Assembly: GCF_000620785.1 (NCBI RefSeq)
Contig: NZ_JIAI01000005.1
Location: 62,001-126,000, forward strand
Length of the DNA stretch: 64,000 nt
Direction: 5' to 3'
From: Actinospineispora acaciae DSM 45401
GTDB lineage: Bacteria; Actinomycetota; Actinomycetes; Mycobacteriales; Pseudonocardiaceae
Positions 54,375-62,706 of this stretch are shown piece by piece. Both the position numbers and the translations under genes were made by a program. How positions within the stretch are numbered: position 1 is the first letter of the stretch; each line of letters opens with the position of its first letter. The notes under the pieces were generated by a model. It had not been told where the DNA came from, did not search any database, and worked only from the letters and a program-made list of their open reading frames with translations.

Positions 54375-55241
54375 ATGGAGAACCGGCTCTATGACTACAG
54401 CCCCATCACCCAACGTGAGCCGATCAGGTGGCCGAACGGGGCCAAGGTCGCGTTCTACGTGGGCCTCAACATCGAACACTTCCACCTCGACAAGCCGTCG
54501 ACCAGCATGTTCGACACCACCACGTCGCTGGTGCCGGACGCGCTGAACTACGGCTGGCGCGACTACGGCGTCCGGGTCGGGATCTGGCGGGTGATCGAGA
54601 GCATGGACGCGCGCGGCGTGCGTGCCAGCGCGCTGGTCAACTCCGAGGTCACCGAGCACTACCCACAGATCGTCGAGGCCGGCCGGGAGCGCGACTGGGC
54701 CTGGCTGGCCCACGGCCGCACCAACTCCGTGTTACACGCCAACCTGAACGAGCCCGAGGAGCGCGCCGAGCTCACCGACATCGTCACCACCATCGAGAAG
54801 GCGACCGGCACCAGGCCGCTCGGTTGGATGGGCCCGGCCCTGACCGAGACGCTGAACACCCCTCGGCTGCTCGCCGAGCTGGGCCTGCGGTACGTGCTGG
54901 ACTGGACGAACGACGACCAGCCCTACCGGTTGAACCTCCCCGGCATGCTCAGCGTCCCGTACACCGTGGAGCTGAACGACCTGGGCATCTTCATGTCGAA
55001 GGCCCTCACCGGCCCGGAGTTCCTCCAGATGTTCACCGACCAGCTCGACCAACTGCACGCCGACGCCTCCCGCGCCGACAGCGGCCGGGTGATGGCGCTG
55101 GCCCTGCACCCGTTCGTGATCGGCCAGCCGTTCCGCGCCAAGTACCTCGACCTCGCGCTCGACTACGCCGCCGAACACCCCGGCGTCTGGCTCACCACCA
55201 GCGACGACATCGCCAAGCACTACCTGGAAACGACCCCGTGA
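54375..55241 (+). CDS. Polysaccharide deacetylase family protein, PuuE/allantoinase-like
   Basis: 288 residues from ATG 54375, with GAGGAGA upstream. The NodB-like barrel shows VAFYVGLNIEHFHLDKPS, YGVRVGIWRVIESMDARGVR, ASALVNSEVTEHYPQIVEAG, GWMGPALTETLNTPRLLAEL and VMALALHPFVIGQPFRAKYL. The usual metal-binding TFDDG is not present, as in PuuE-type enzymes that open hydantoin-like rings rather than deacetylate sugars. With the amidohydrolase, this hints at heterocycle or amide breakdown. Its stop lies within hairpin element A copy 2. Confidence 0.87.
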   Translation: MENRLYDYSPITQREPIRWPNGAKVAFYVGLNIEHFHLDKPSTSMFDTTTSLVPDALNYGWRDYGVRVGIWRVIESMDARGVRASALVNSEVTEHYPQIVEAGRERDWAWLAHGRTNSVLHANLNEPEERAELTDIVTTIEKATGTRPLGWMGPALTETLNTPRLLAELGLRYVLDWTNDDQPYRLNLPGMLSVPYTVELNDLGIFMSKALTGPEFLQMFTDQLDQLHADASRADSGRVMALALHPFVIGQPFRAKYLDLALDYAAEHPGVWLTTSDDIAKHYLETTP

Positions 55242-55279
55242 GTGGCTAGGGCCGCTATGACGGCCCTAGCCACTCACGG
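55236..55279. terminator. Perfect 19-bp hairpin (element A, copy 2) between convergent genes
   Basis: CCGTGAGTGGCTAGGGCCG pairs without mismatch with the matching 19 bases at 55261-55279 around the loop CTATGA, the reverse complement of the copy 1 loop. It lies between the deacetylase stop and the convergent nlpC stop and can terminate both. Confidence 0.8.
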
Positions 55280-55285
55280 CTTACG

Positions 55286-55948
55286 TCAGACCCGGCGGGC
55301 GTTGTGGAACGGCATCCGGGACAGCGGGCTGATCTTCACCACGTCACCGGTCTGCGGGGCGTGCAGCACCTGACCGTCGCCGACGTAGATGCCCACGTGG
55401 CTGACGGCCGAGTAGAAGAAGACCATGTCGCCGGGGCGCAGGTCGGCCTGGGACACGGGCTGGCCGAACGTGCTCTGCGTCTCGCTGGTGCGCGGGATGT
55501 TCACCCCGGCCTGGCGGAACGCCCACTGCATCAGCCCCGAGCAGTCGAAGCCGCCCTTGCCGGTGCCGCCCCAGACGTACGGGGTGCCCAGTGCGGTGCG
55601 CGCGGCGGCCAGCGCGGCCTCACCGGTGGTCGGGGGCGGGGGCGGCGGAGGCGGTGGAGGCGGCGGGGGCAGGATCACCGGCGGGTGCGGGCGGTAGGCG
55701 TGCACGATCCCGGCGCTCACGGGCAGGTCGGTCAGGCCCAGCGAGGTGGCCGCGGCGGCCGGCAGGGGAGCGGGTGCGACGGCGGGGCTGGCCAGCGGTG
55801 CCGGCGAGGACAGCCCGGCCGAGACCATGCTGAACAAAGCGGCGGCCAGGGTCGCGATCGCGACGGTGGCCCTGGCCAGCGGGGTGGCGGCGATCGGCGT
55901 GACCGACATGTCGCCCCGCTGGTCTCCGAGGGCCGTCGCGGTGGCCAT
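55286..55948 (-). CDS. Secreted NlpC/P60 cell-wall endopeptidase
   Basis: 220 residues from ATG 55948; a GTG at 55957 is closer to AAGGAG and equally possible. A signal region (ATVAIATLAAALFSMVSAGL) is followed by an Ala/Pro segment and a run of about 16 prolines. The NlpC/P60 domain has the catalytic Cys in GFDCSGLMQWAF (near 135), His in SHVGIYVGDG and a third residue in VLHAPQTG. It should cut peptide stems of peptidoglycan outside the cell. The poly-Pro hinge is typical of such hydrolases in this order. Confidence 0.9.
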   Translation of the reverse strand: MATATALGDQRGDMSVTPIAATPLARATVAIATLAAALFSMVSAGLSSPAPLASPAVAPAPLPAAAATSLGLTDLPVSAGIVHAYRPHPPVILPPPPPPPPPPPPPTTGEAALAAARTALGTPYVWGGTGKGGFDCSGLMQWAFRQAGVNIPRTSETQSTFGQPVSQADLRPGDMVFFYSAVSHVGIYVGDGQVLHAPQTGDVVKISPLSRMPFHNARRV

Positions 55949-56298
55949 CGAGTACACGAACTCCGTACTCCTTCGGTGCGCCCGTCGATCAACCAAGACC
56001 GATCGAGGCCGTCCGGTACCGCCGGAGGAAGTGGTTGGCGGCGGTCCGGCTCGGACCTCGGGACGCGCGGGCGGGGGATGTTCCCGCCCCTGAGCTGCGC
56101 GTCCGATCGACGGTGGCCAGGCGTGTCCGCCCGGGTGGGCGGCGCGTTGCCGCAAGGCCACGAAGAAGCTACGAACACGAATACAAAAGCGATATGACCG
56201 GAATCACATTTGAGAGTTATTGTTTCGTGATTGCACTCACCTGGCGTAACGAAACCATCTCGTTATAAGAAGTTTCCGGTTTAGAAATGGAGTTCTGA
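55949..56298. other. Upstream region of nlpC with an AT-rich block
   Basis: 350 bases between the ino1 stop and the nlpC start, same strand. The part 56160-56298 is markedly AT-rich compared with the rest of the window. It holds the inverted repeat TAACGA-N7-TCGTTA (56247-56265) and a looser pair GTTTCGT/ACGAAAC. The GC-rich part (55958-56160) could fold, but I could not establish a c-di-AMP (ydaO) riboswitch. No gene is supported. Confidence 0.5.
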
Positions 56299-57390
56299 CT
56301 ACTCGCCGCGAATGAACGACTCCACCGCGTCGCGCGCCTCGGAGTCGGAGTACTGCTCCGGCGGGGACTTCATGAAGTAGCTGGACGCGGACAGCACCGG
56401 CCCGCCGATGCCCCGGTCGCGGGCGATCTTGGCCGCCCTGATCGCGTCGATGATGATGCCCGCGGAGTTCGGCGAGTCCCAGACCTCGAGCTTGTACTCC
56501 AGGTTCAGCGGCACGTCGCCGAACGCGCGGCCCTCCAGCCGCACGTAGGCCCACTTGCGGTCGTCCAGCCAGGACACGTAGTCCGACGGCCCGATGTGCA
56601 CGTTGTCCTTGCCGATGTCCCCGGAGAGCTGGGAGGTGACCGACTGCGTCTTGGAGACCCGCTTGGACTCCAGCCGCTCCAGCTCCTTCATATTGAGAAA
56701 GTCCATGTTGCCGCCGACGTTGAGCTGCATGGTGCGGTCCAGCGCGACGCCGCGGTCCTCGAACAGCCTGGCCAGCACCCGGTGCGTGATGGTGGCCCCG
56801 ACCTGAGACTTGATGTCGTCACCGATGATCGGCACGCCGGCCGCGCGGAACTTCTCCGCCCACTCCGGGTCCGAGGCGATGAACACCGGCAGCGCGTTCA
56901 CGAAGGCCACGCCGGCGTCCAGCGCGCACTGCGCGTAGAACTTGTCGGCCTCCTCGCTGCCCACCGGCAGGTAGGACACCAGCACGTCGGCGCGCGCCTC
57001 GCGCAGCGCGGCCACCACGTCCACCGGCTCCTCGTCCGACTCGGTGATCGTCTCCCGGTAGAACCTGCCCAGCCCGTCCAGGGTCCGCCCGCGCTGCACG
57101 GTGACCCCGAGCGGCGGCACGTCAGCGATCTTGATGGTGTTGTTCTCCGAGGCGAAGATCGCCTCCGACAGGTCCCGGCCGACCTTCTTGGCGTCCACGT
57201 CGAACGCGGCGACGAACCGCACGTCACGCACGTGGTATCCGCCGAAGTCGACGTGCATCAGCCCGGGAACCCGGGACGCGGGGTCGGCATCGGCGTAGTA
57301 CTGCACTCCCTGCACCAGCGACGTGGCGCAGTTGCCCACGCCGACAACGGCGACCCGTACCTCTCGTACCGCACGGTCGGGTGAGTTCAC
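56299..57390 (-). CDS. ino1: Inositol-3-phosphate synthase
   Basis: 363 residues. NAD-binding VRVAVVGVGNCATSLVQGVQ at the N-terminus; VSYLPVGSEEADKFYAQCAL, NALPVFIASDP, GDDIKSQVGATITHRVLARL and LNVGGNMDFLNM are family motifs of the short actinobacterial/archaeal form. It converts glucose-6-phosphate to inositol-3-phosphate for mycothiol and phosphatidylinositol. It lies 14 bases after a PadR regulator gene, with which it forms an operon; the PadR-type operator upstream probably controls both. Confidence 0.96.
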   Translation of the reverse strand: MNSPDRAVREVRVAVVGVGNCATSLVQGVQYYADADPASRVPGLMHVDFGGYHVRDVRFVAAFDVDAKKVGRDLSEAIFASENNTIKIADVPPLGVTVQRGRTLDGLGRFYRETITESDEEPVDVVAALREARADVLVSYLPVGSEEADKFYAQCALDAGVAFVNALPVFIASDPEWAEKFRAAGVPIIGDDIKSQVGATITHRVLARLFEDRGVALDRTMQLNVGGNMDFLNMKELERLESKRVSKTQSVTSQLSGDIGKDNVHIGPSDYVSWLDDRKWAYVRLEGRAFGDVPLNLEYKLEVWDSPNSAGIIIDAIRAAKIARDRGIGGPVLSASSYFMKSPPEQYSDSEARDAVESFIRGE

Positions 57391-57403
57391 GGCCCGGTCC
57401 TCC

Positions 57404-57967
57404 TCAGGGGTCTGTTGTGGTGTCCCGCTGCTCGCGGGCGATCAGCTCGTTGAGCCAGCGGACCTCTCGCTCGCTGGCGTCCAGGCCGAGCCGGTGCAGA
57501 TCGCGGGTGTACCTGTCGATCTGCTCGCCGGCCCTGGCCAGCGCGGCGCGCAACCCTTCGCGGCGCTCCTCCACGCGGCGCCTGCGGCCCTCCAGGATGC
57601 GCATCCGGGTGTCGGCCGGGGTCCGGGAGAAGAACGTCATGTGGATGCCGAAGCCGTCGTCCTCCCAGGTCTCCGGGCCGGCGTCGGCCAGCATCTCGGC
57701 GAAGCGCTCCTTGCCCTCGGCGGTGAGGTGGTACACCCGGCGGCGGCTGCGCCGGGGCCAGGCCAGGGCCGGCTCGGTGCCCGGCTCCCGGCTCGGCTCG
57801 GTCTGCTCGACGATGAGGCCGGCGCGCAGCAACCTGCGCAGCGCCGGGTACAGCGAGCCGTAGGAGAACGCCCGGAAGCCGCCCAGGCGGGCGCCGAGCT
57901 GCTTGCGTAGCTCGTACCCGTGCATCGGGGCCTCGTGCAGCAGGCCCAGCACCGCGAAGTCGAGCAA
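57404..57967 (-). CDS. PadR family transcriptional regulator
   Basis: 187 residues from a TTG at 57967, picked because GGAGG stands exactly six bases before it and the protein then starts at the domain (LLDFAVLGLLHEAPMHGYEL). The winged helix continues RKQLGARLGGFRAFSYGSLY, PALRRLLRAGLIVEQTEP and RRRVYHLTAEGKERF. A C-terminal helical part with many Arg/Glu forms the dimer coil. Its gene precedes ino1, and the perfect inverted repeat at 58019-58035 is its likely binding site. Confidence 0.92.
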   Translation of the reverse strand: MLDFAVLGLLHEAPMHGYELRKQLGARLGGFRAFSYGSLYPALRRLLRAGLIVEQTEPSREPGTEPALAWPRRSRRRVYHLTAEGKERFAEMLADAGPETWEDDGFGIHMTFFSRTPADTRMRILEGRRRRVEERREGLRAALARAGEQIDRYTRDLHRLGLDASEREVRWLNELIAREQRDTTTDP

Positions 57968-58018
57968 CGCCGTCCTCCTCTCGGCTCTCGGCGGGCACGC
58001 GAGAATGGTGTGTCCCAG

Positions 58019-58035
58019 TGTATCGGTTCGATACA
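58019..58035. promoter_or_regulatory. PadR-type operator
   Basis: TGTATCG-GTT-CGATACA is a perfect 7-3-7 inverted repeat, 52 bases before the padR start. PadR regulators often bind such ATGT/ACAT-ended palindromes. It lies between padR-ino1 and the divergent DUF5318 gene. Confidence 0.75.
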
Positions 58036-58128
58036 TCCGCGCGAGCCGTTGTGGCTTCAGAGGTGGCGTGCGTCACCTGCGACGGGGCGGATCCGAGCGG
58101 CCCGAGAGGCCGATCCGAGGCTTCCGCG

Positions 58129-58141
58129 TACCCTGGTCGGG
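58129..58141 (+). promoter_or_regulatory. Promoter for a leaderless DUF5318 transcript
   Basis: TACCCT (58129-58134) resembles an actinobacterial -10 box. Seven bases on is the GTG start codon (58141), so transcription would begin at or near the start codon. No ribosome binding site is present. The same TACCCTGG occurs before leuS. Confidence 0.5.
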
Positions 58142-58545
58142 TGCGCAGACCCCGAGAGATCGTTGACTATGCGTTGCGACGTCGATCGTTGCTCGCGGAT
58201 GTCTACGCCGGTCGGGTCGGTATCGCGGAGGTCTGCGACGCCAGCCCGTACCTGCTGCGCGCGGCCCGCTTCCACGGCGAATCGTCCGAGGTGACCTGCC
58301 CGGTCTGTCGCAAGGAGCGGCTCACCGAGGTCTCCTGGGTGTTCGGCGAGGGGCTCAAGCACCTGTCCGGCTCGGCCCGTACTCCCCAGGAGCTGGACCG
58401 GATGGACGGCGCCCAGGTGGAGTTCTCGGTCTACGTGGTGGAGGTCTGCCGAAGCTGCGGTTGGAACCATCTGGTTCAGTCGTATGTACTGGGCACCCCC
58501 GAGGTACCGGGTCCGAGAGCGAGAAGAAGGACCGCCGGCCAATGA
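58141..58545 (+). CDS. DUF5318 zinc-ribbon-like protein
   Basis: 134 residues from GTG 58141. N-terminal RRPREIVDYALRRRSLLADV; a four-Cys set in EVTCPVCRKERLTEVSWVFG and VEVCRSCGWNHLVQSYVLG (CxxC twice) that should bind one zinc. It belongs to an actinobacterial family found next to the ponA-type PBP gene. Function is unknown. No Shine-Dalgarno is visible; translation is probably leaderless. The PBP gene starts 97 bases downstream. Confidence 0.88.
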   Translation: MRRPREIVDYALRRRSLLADVYAGRVGIAEVCDASPYLLRAARFHGESSEVTCPVCRKERLTEVSWVFGEGLKHLSGSARTPQELDRMDGAQVEFSVYVVEVCRSCGWNHLVQSYVLGTPEVPGPRARRRTAGQ

Positions 58546-58642
58546 CCGGCTCGGACCGCCAACCGATCGTGAAACGCCATCGAGATCCAGAGCGACGACA
58601 TACAAGACCTGGTACGACCGGTCGCCGCTGAACGGAGTCGAC

Positions 58643-61123
58643 GTGAACGACCAGCGCGATCCCCGAGGACGGGGCGAACCGGCCGGTCGGCCGATGCCGC
58701 CCGGCGGCCGGCAACAACCGCCCGGTGCGCCGAGGCGGGTGGGCGGGCCGCCGCCCGGTGCGCGCGTGGGCCCACGGCGTTTCGACAGGGGTCAGGGGAC
58801 CGGTCCGGTCAGCGGCGGTGAGCCGGATCTGCTCACCCACTATCAGGACGGCCCGGGAGCCCAACCCGGCCAGGGCGGCCCGCCGCCGGGTCGTGGCCAG
58901 CAACCGACCCGGATCGGCCCGCCCCCGATGCCGCCGCCCGGGCCCCGAGGACCGGACGGCGCCGACGCACCACCCGGTTCGGTGCCACCCGGTTCGGTGC
59001 CACCCCGGCGCGGCGATGGCGGCGGGGACGGTGGCGATGGCGATGATGGCGGGATGCCGCGCAAGACCTCCGGCTGGCGGCGGTTCCGTCGGGTAGCCCT
59101 GGTCCTGGTCGTGCTCGGCGTGTTCGCCCCGATCCTGGCGTTCGCCATCGGGTGGATCGCCTTCGACGTGCCCACCCCGGAGGACCTCGCCACCAGCCAG
59201 GTGGCCACCGTCAGCTACTCCAACGGCGACGAGCTGACCAAGATCGCTCCGAGCGGCAACGTGAACCGGACCAAGGTCCCCCTGAAGGAGGTGCCGCTCG
59301 AGGTGCAGCACGCGGTGCTGGCCGCCGAGGACAGGACCTTCTACACCAACCTGGGCTTCGACCCGGTCGGGATCCTGCGCGCGGCCTGGAACCAGGTCAA
59401 CGGCGTGGCCGGCGGTGGGTCCACCATCACCCAGCAGTACGTCAAGATCACCACGGGCCAGGACCAGTACTCGCTGTTCCGCAAGTTCAAGGAGATCGTG
59501 CTGGCCGCGAAGATCTCCAAGGAGAAGAACAAGGACCAGATCCTCGAGGACTACCTCAACACGATCTACCTGGGCAGGGGCGCCTACGGCATCCAGGCCG
59601 CGGCCAAGGCCTACTTCAACGTCGACTCCAAGCAGTTGACCCCCGCGCAGGGCGCCCTGATCGCGGGGATGATCCAGTCGCCGTCCCGCTGGGACCCGGA
59701 GAAGAACCCGACGAAGGCCCGCGAGCGGTGGAACTTCGTGATGGACGGCATGGTCAGCCAGGGCTGGATGAACAAGGCCGAGCGGGAGGCCGCCACGTTC
59801 CCGACCGCCGTCAAGCCGACCGCGGCGACCCTGGGCATGCCGACCGACGCCCGCGGCCACATCTACTCCCAGATCAAGGCGGAGCTGGAGGCCAAGGGGA
59901 TCACCGAGGCCCAGCTGAACCAGGACGGCCTGAAGATCTCCACCACGATCGACCCGGTGCTGCAGAAGCAGGCGCAGCAGACCGCCGAGAAGATCATGAA
60001 GCAGAACCCGAAGAACCTGCGGTCCTCGCTGGTCGCCATCGACCCGCGCGACGGCGGGATCCGGGCCTACTACGGCGGGGACAACGGGCTGGGGCTGGAC
60101 TACGCCTCCCAGGTGCTCAAGCAGCCGGGCTCCGCGTTCAAGCCGTTCGCGATGGCCGCGGCGCTGCGGCAGAACCCGCCGATCGGGCTGGGCAAGCGCT
60201 TCGACGGGTCGTCACCGCAGACCATCGCCGGCCAGACAGTGGCCAACTCCGAGGGTGAGAACTGCGACGACTGCTCGCTCAAGACGGCCATGACGAAGTC
60301 CATCAACACCGTCTTCTACAACCTGGTCGTGCAGATCGGGCCGGAGGCGGTGGCCAAGGCGGCGCACGATGCCGGCATCCCGAACAACCTGCTGGCCAAC
60401 CCGAACGCCGGCATCGCGCTCGGCGACAAGGAGGTGCACACCGTCGACATGGCCTCGGCGTTCGCCACCTTCGCCGCCGAAGGCCTCTACCGTGCCCCGC
60501 ACATGATCACGAGGGTCACCACGGCGGAAGGCAATGTGATCTACGACGGCACCATCGACCCCGGCGAGCAGCGGATCGACCAGCAGGTGGCCCGCAACGT
60601 CACCGAGTCCATGATGGACGTGGCCAGCCACAGCCGGATCGGGCTGACCGACGGCCGCGCGGTGGCGTCCAAGACCGGCACCGTGCAGAGCCGGATCCAG
60701 GGCCAGAACAACGACGCCTGGATGGTCGGCTACACCCCGAGCCTGTCCACGGCGGTCTGGGTCGGCACGGACGACAACTCGCCGATCAAGACATCGGGTG
60801 GCACGCCGATCTACGGCCGGATGGTGCCCGGCTCGATCTGGCAGGGATTCATGAACACCGCGCTGCGCGGCAAGCCGAAGGAGCAGTTCTCCAAGTTCAC
60901 CCCGCTGGGCACCCCGCCGGACGACAGCGACGCCACCGCCAGCGAGAGCGCGAGCTGTGACGAGGACGAGGAGGACTGCGACCGGCGCCGCAAGCGCCAT
61001 CGCGGCGACAGTGAGAACGGCGAGGCCGCGTGCGACTTCGTGGCCTGCGATGATGACGGCAACCCGATCGGAAGGCGCCGAGGCGGCAGCGGCAGCGGCC
61101 GCGACTCCGGCGACGACAACTAG
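58643..61123 (+). CDS. ponA: Class A penicillin-binding protein (transglycosylase/transpeptidase)
   Basis: 826 residues from GTG 58643, with GGAG six bases upstream. A 145-residue Pro/Gly/Arg-rich cytosolic N-terminus, one membrane helix (about 150-173), then a GT51 domain with AAEDRTFYTNLGFDPVGILR, GGSTITQQYVK and YLNTIYLGRGAYGIQAAAKA. The transpeptidase domain has SAFK (Ser near 496), SIN (near 553) and KTGT (near 677). The C-terminus is acidic, then basic, with Cys pairs. It polymerises and cross-links peptidoglycan. The mycobacterial counterpart is PonA1, which also lies near DUF5318. Confidence 0.95.
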   Translation: MNDQRDPRGRGEPAGRPMPPGGRQQPPGAPRRVGGPPPGARVGPRRFDRGQGTGPVSGGEPDLLTHYQDGPGAQPGQGGPPPGRGQQPTRIGPPPMPPPGPRGPDGADAPPGSVPPGSVPPRRGDGGGDGGDGDDGGMPRKTSGWRRFRRVALVLVVLGVFAPILAFAIGWIAFDVPTPEDLATSQVATVSYSNGDELTKIAPSGNVNRTKVPLKEVPLEVQHAVLAAEDRTFYTNLGFDPVGILRAAWNQVNGVAGGGSTITQQYVKITTGQDQYSLFRKFKEIVLAAKISKEKNKDQILEDYLNTIYLGRGAYGIQAAAKAYFNVDSKQLTPAQGALIAGMIQSPSRWDPEKNPTKARERWNFVMDGMVSQGWMNKAEREAATFPTAVKPTAATLGMPTDARGHIYSQIKAELEAKGITEAQLNQDGLKISTTIDPVLQKQAQQTAEKIMKQNPKNLRSSLVAIDPRDGGIRAYYGGDNGLGLDYASQVLKQPGSAFKPFAMAAALRQNPPIGLGKRFDGSSPQTIAGQTVANSEGENCDDCSLKTAMTKSINTVFYNLVVQIGPEAVAKAAHDAGIPNNLLANPNAGIALGDKEVHTVDMASAFATFAAEGLYRAPHMITRVTTAEGNVIYDGTIDPGEQRIDQQVARNVTESMMDVASHSRIGLTDGRAVASKTGTVQSRIQGQNNDAWMVGYTPSLSTAVWVGTDDNSPIKTSGGTPIYGRMVPGSIWQGFMNTALRGKPKEQFSKFTPLGTPPDDSDATASESASCDEDEEDCDRRRKRHRGDSENGEAACDFVACDDDGNPIGRRRGGSGSGRDSGDDN

Positions 61124-61176
61124 CCGAGCGGCCTCGGACGACAGGACGGGGACGACAGGACGGAGACGACCAGGTA

Positions 61177-62706
61177 GTGCGCCCGGACGTGGTGAAGCCG
61201 GACGGCCTGGGCTCGGAACCGGTGGGTTCGGATGCGAGCGGCCCTGAGCCGAGGCCGGCGGCGCGGGTGGTGCCGTCCTGGACCGAGCCGGTAGCGACCG
61301 CCGCCAGCACGTTCATCGGCGGCCCGCTCGGCCGGCACGCGGTGGTAGGGCGCTCCTGGTTCTGGACGCCGCTGCGGGTGGTGCTGCTCGCGACGGTGCT
61401 CACCCTGGCGGCGGGGTGGCTGGTCAAGGCGCCCTGCATCCAGCAGTACCCGGGCCCGGACGGCGGGCTCACGCTGGACTGGCAGGCCGGCCGGCAGTAC
61501 GTGGCGATGTGCTACTCGGACATCATCACGCTCTACGGCGACCACCGGCTGGCCGGCGGCGAGCTGCCGTACAAGACGCACTGGGAGACGCCGGACGAGG
61601 GCTCGCCGACGCCGAGGACGCACTACATGGACTACCCGGTGGTGACCGGGTTCTTCCTGTGGGCCACCGCGCGCCTGACCGTCCGCTACGAGGCGCTCGC
61701 CGCCCAGTTCGGGCTGCCCTCGGGCCTGCAGGAGGTGCTGTACTTCGACATCACCGCCGGGCTCCTGGCCATCGCCTGGCTGGTGGTGGTGTGGGCGGTG
61801 CGCCGGATGCGGCCGATGCGGCCGTGGGACGCCGTGCTGGTGGCGATCTCACCGCTGGCGCTGCTGCACGTGTTCACCGGGACGGACGCGCTCGCCGTCG
61901 CGGCCGTGACCGGCGGGATGTACGCCTACGCCCGGGGCCGGCCGGGGTGGGCGGGGGCACTGCTCGGGCTGGCCACCGCGACCAAGCTGTACGCGGCGCT
62001 GCTGTTCGTACCGCTGATGTTGCTGTGGTGGCGGCGTCGCCGGCGGGAGGGCCGCGCCGGGCCGGAGCCCAGGATGCTCGCGATCGGCGCCGGAACCTGG
62101 CTGGCGGTCAACGCGCCGGTCATGTGGTTCTACACGGCCGGCTGGCTGGAGTTCATCCGCACCGGCCTGCGCGCCGCGGCCGCCCCGGACTCGCTGTACT
62201 TCGTGCTCAGCTACCTGGCCGGCTGGTCGGGCCTGGACGGCCGCGCCGGCCCCGGCCAGGCCCCGGTGCCGCTCAACCTGGTGGTGCTGGCCCTGTTCGT
62301 GGCCTGCTGCGTGGGGCTGGCGGTGCTGGTGTGGCGCGCGCCGCGACAGCCCCGGCTGGCCAGCCTGGCGTTTCTGATCGTGGCCGCCGCGCTGTTGGTC
62401 AACAAGTCGTGGAGCCCGCAGTTCTCGCTGTGGCTGGTGCCGCTGGCGGTGCTGGCGCTGCCGAGGTGGCGGCTGTTGCTGGCCTGGATGACGATCGACG
62501 CGCTGATCTGGGTGCCCCGGATGTTCTACTACCTCGGGGTGGAGAACAAGGGGCTGCCGGCCGAGCACTTCCTGGTCGCCGTGTTGATCCGAGACGCGGT
62601 GGTGGTGTTGCTCATGGTTCTCGTGGTGCGGTCGGTGCTTGCGCCTTCATCACGGAGCCTGGCCGAACCAGTGCTGGAGGGCGGCGCGCAGCGCTCCGGC
62701 GGGTGA
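61177..62706 (+). CDS. Glycosyltransferase 87 (DUF2029) membrane protein
   Basis: 509 residues from GTG 61177. About ten membrane segments; GT87 features include CIQQYPGPDGG after the first helix, CYSDIITLYGDHRLAGGELP (with the family's Asp), YMDYPVVTGFFLW, LLGLATATKLYAALLFVPLM and WSPQFSLWLVPL. Family members are polyprenyl-phosphate-mannose-dependent mannosyltransferases for envelope lipoglycans. It follows ponA by 53 bases, as in mycobacteria and relatives. Its 3' end overlaps the convergent monooxygenase gene by 57 bases. Confidence 0.9.
   Translation: MRPDVVKPDGLGSEPVGSDASGPEPRPAARVVPSWTEPVATAASTFIGGPLGRHAVVGRSWFWTPLRVVLLATVLTLAAGWLVKAPCIQQYPGPDGGLTLDWQAGRQYVAMCYSDIITLYGDHRLAGGELPYKTHWETPDEGSPTPRTHYMDYPVVTGFFLWATARLTVRYEALAAQFGLPSGLQEVLYFDITAGLLAIAWLVVVWAVRRMRPMRPWDAVLVAISPLALLHVFTGTDALAVAAVTGGMYAYARGRPGWAGALLGLATATKLYAALLFVPLMLLWWRRRRREGRAGPEPRMLAIGAGTWLAVNAPVMWFYTAGWLEFIRTGLRAAAAPDSLYFVLSYLAGWSGLDGRAGPGQAPVPLNLVVLALFVACCVGLAVLVWRAPRQPRLASLAFLIVAAALLVNKSWSPQFSLWLVPLAVLALPRWRLLLAWMTIDALIWVPRMFYYLGVENKGLPAEHFLVAVLIRDAVVVLLMVLVVRSVLAPSSRSLAEPVLEGGAQRSGG

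Noticed and set aside
55958..56160. ydaO (c-di-AMP) riboswitch before the NlpC/P60 gene
   Set aside because: Such genes often carry one in actinobacteria, and the stretch is GC-rich and foldable, but I could not place the conserved core motifs; a covariance search would decide.
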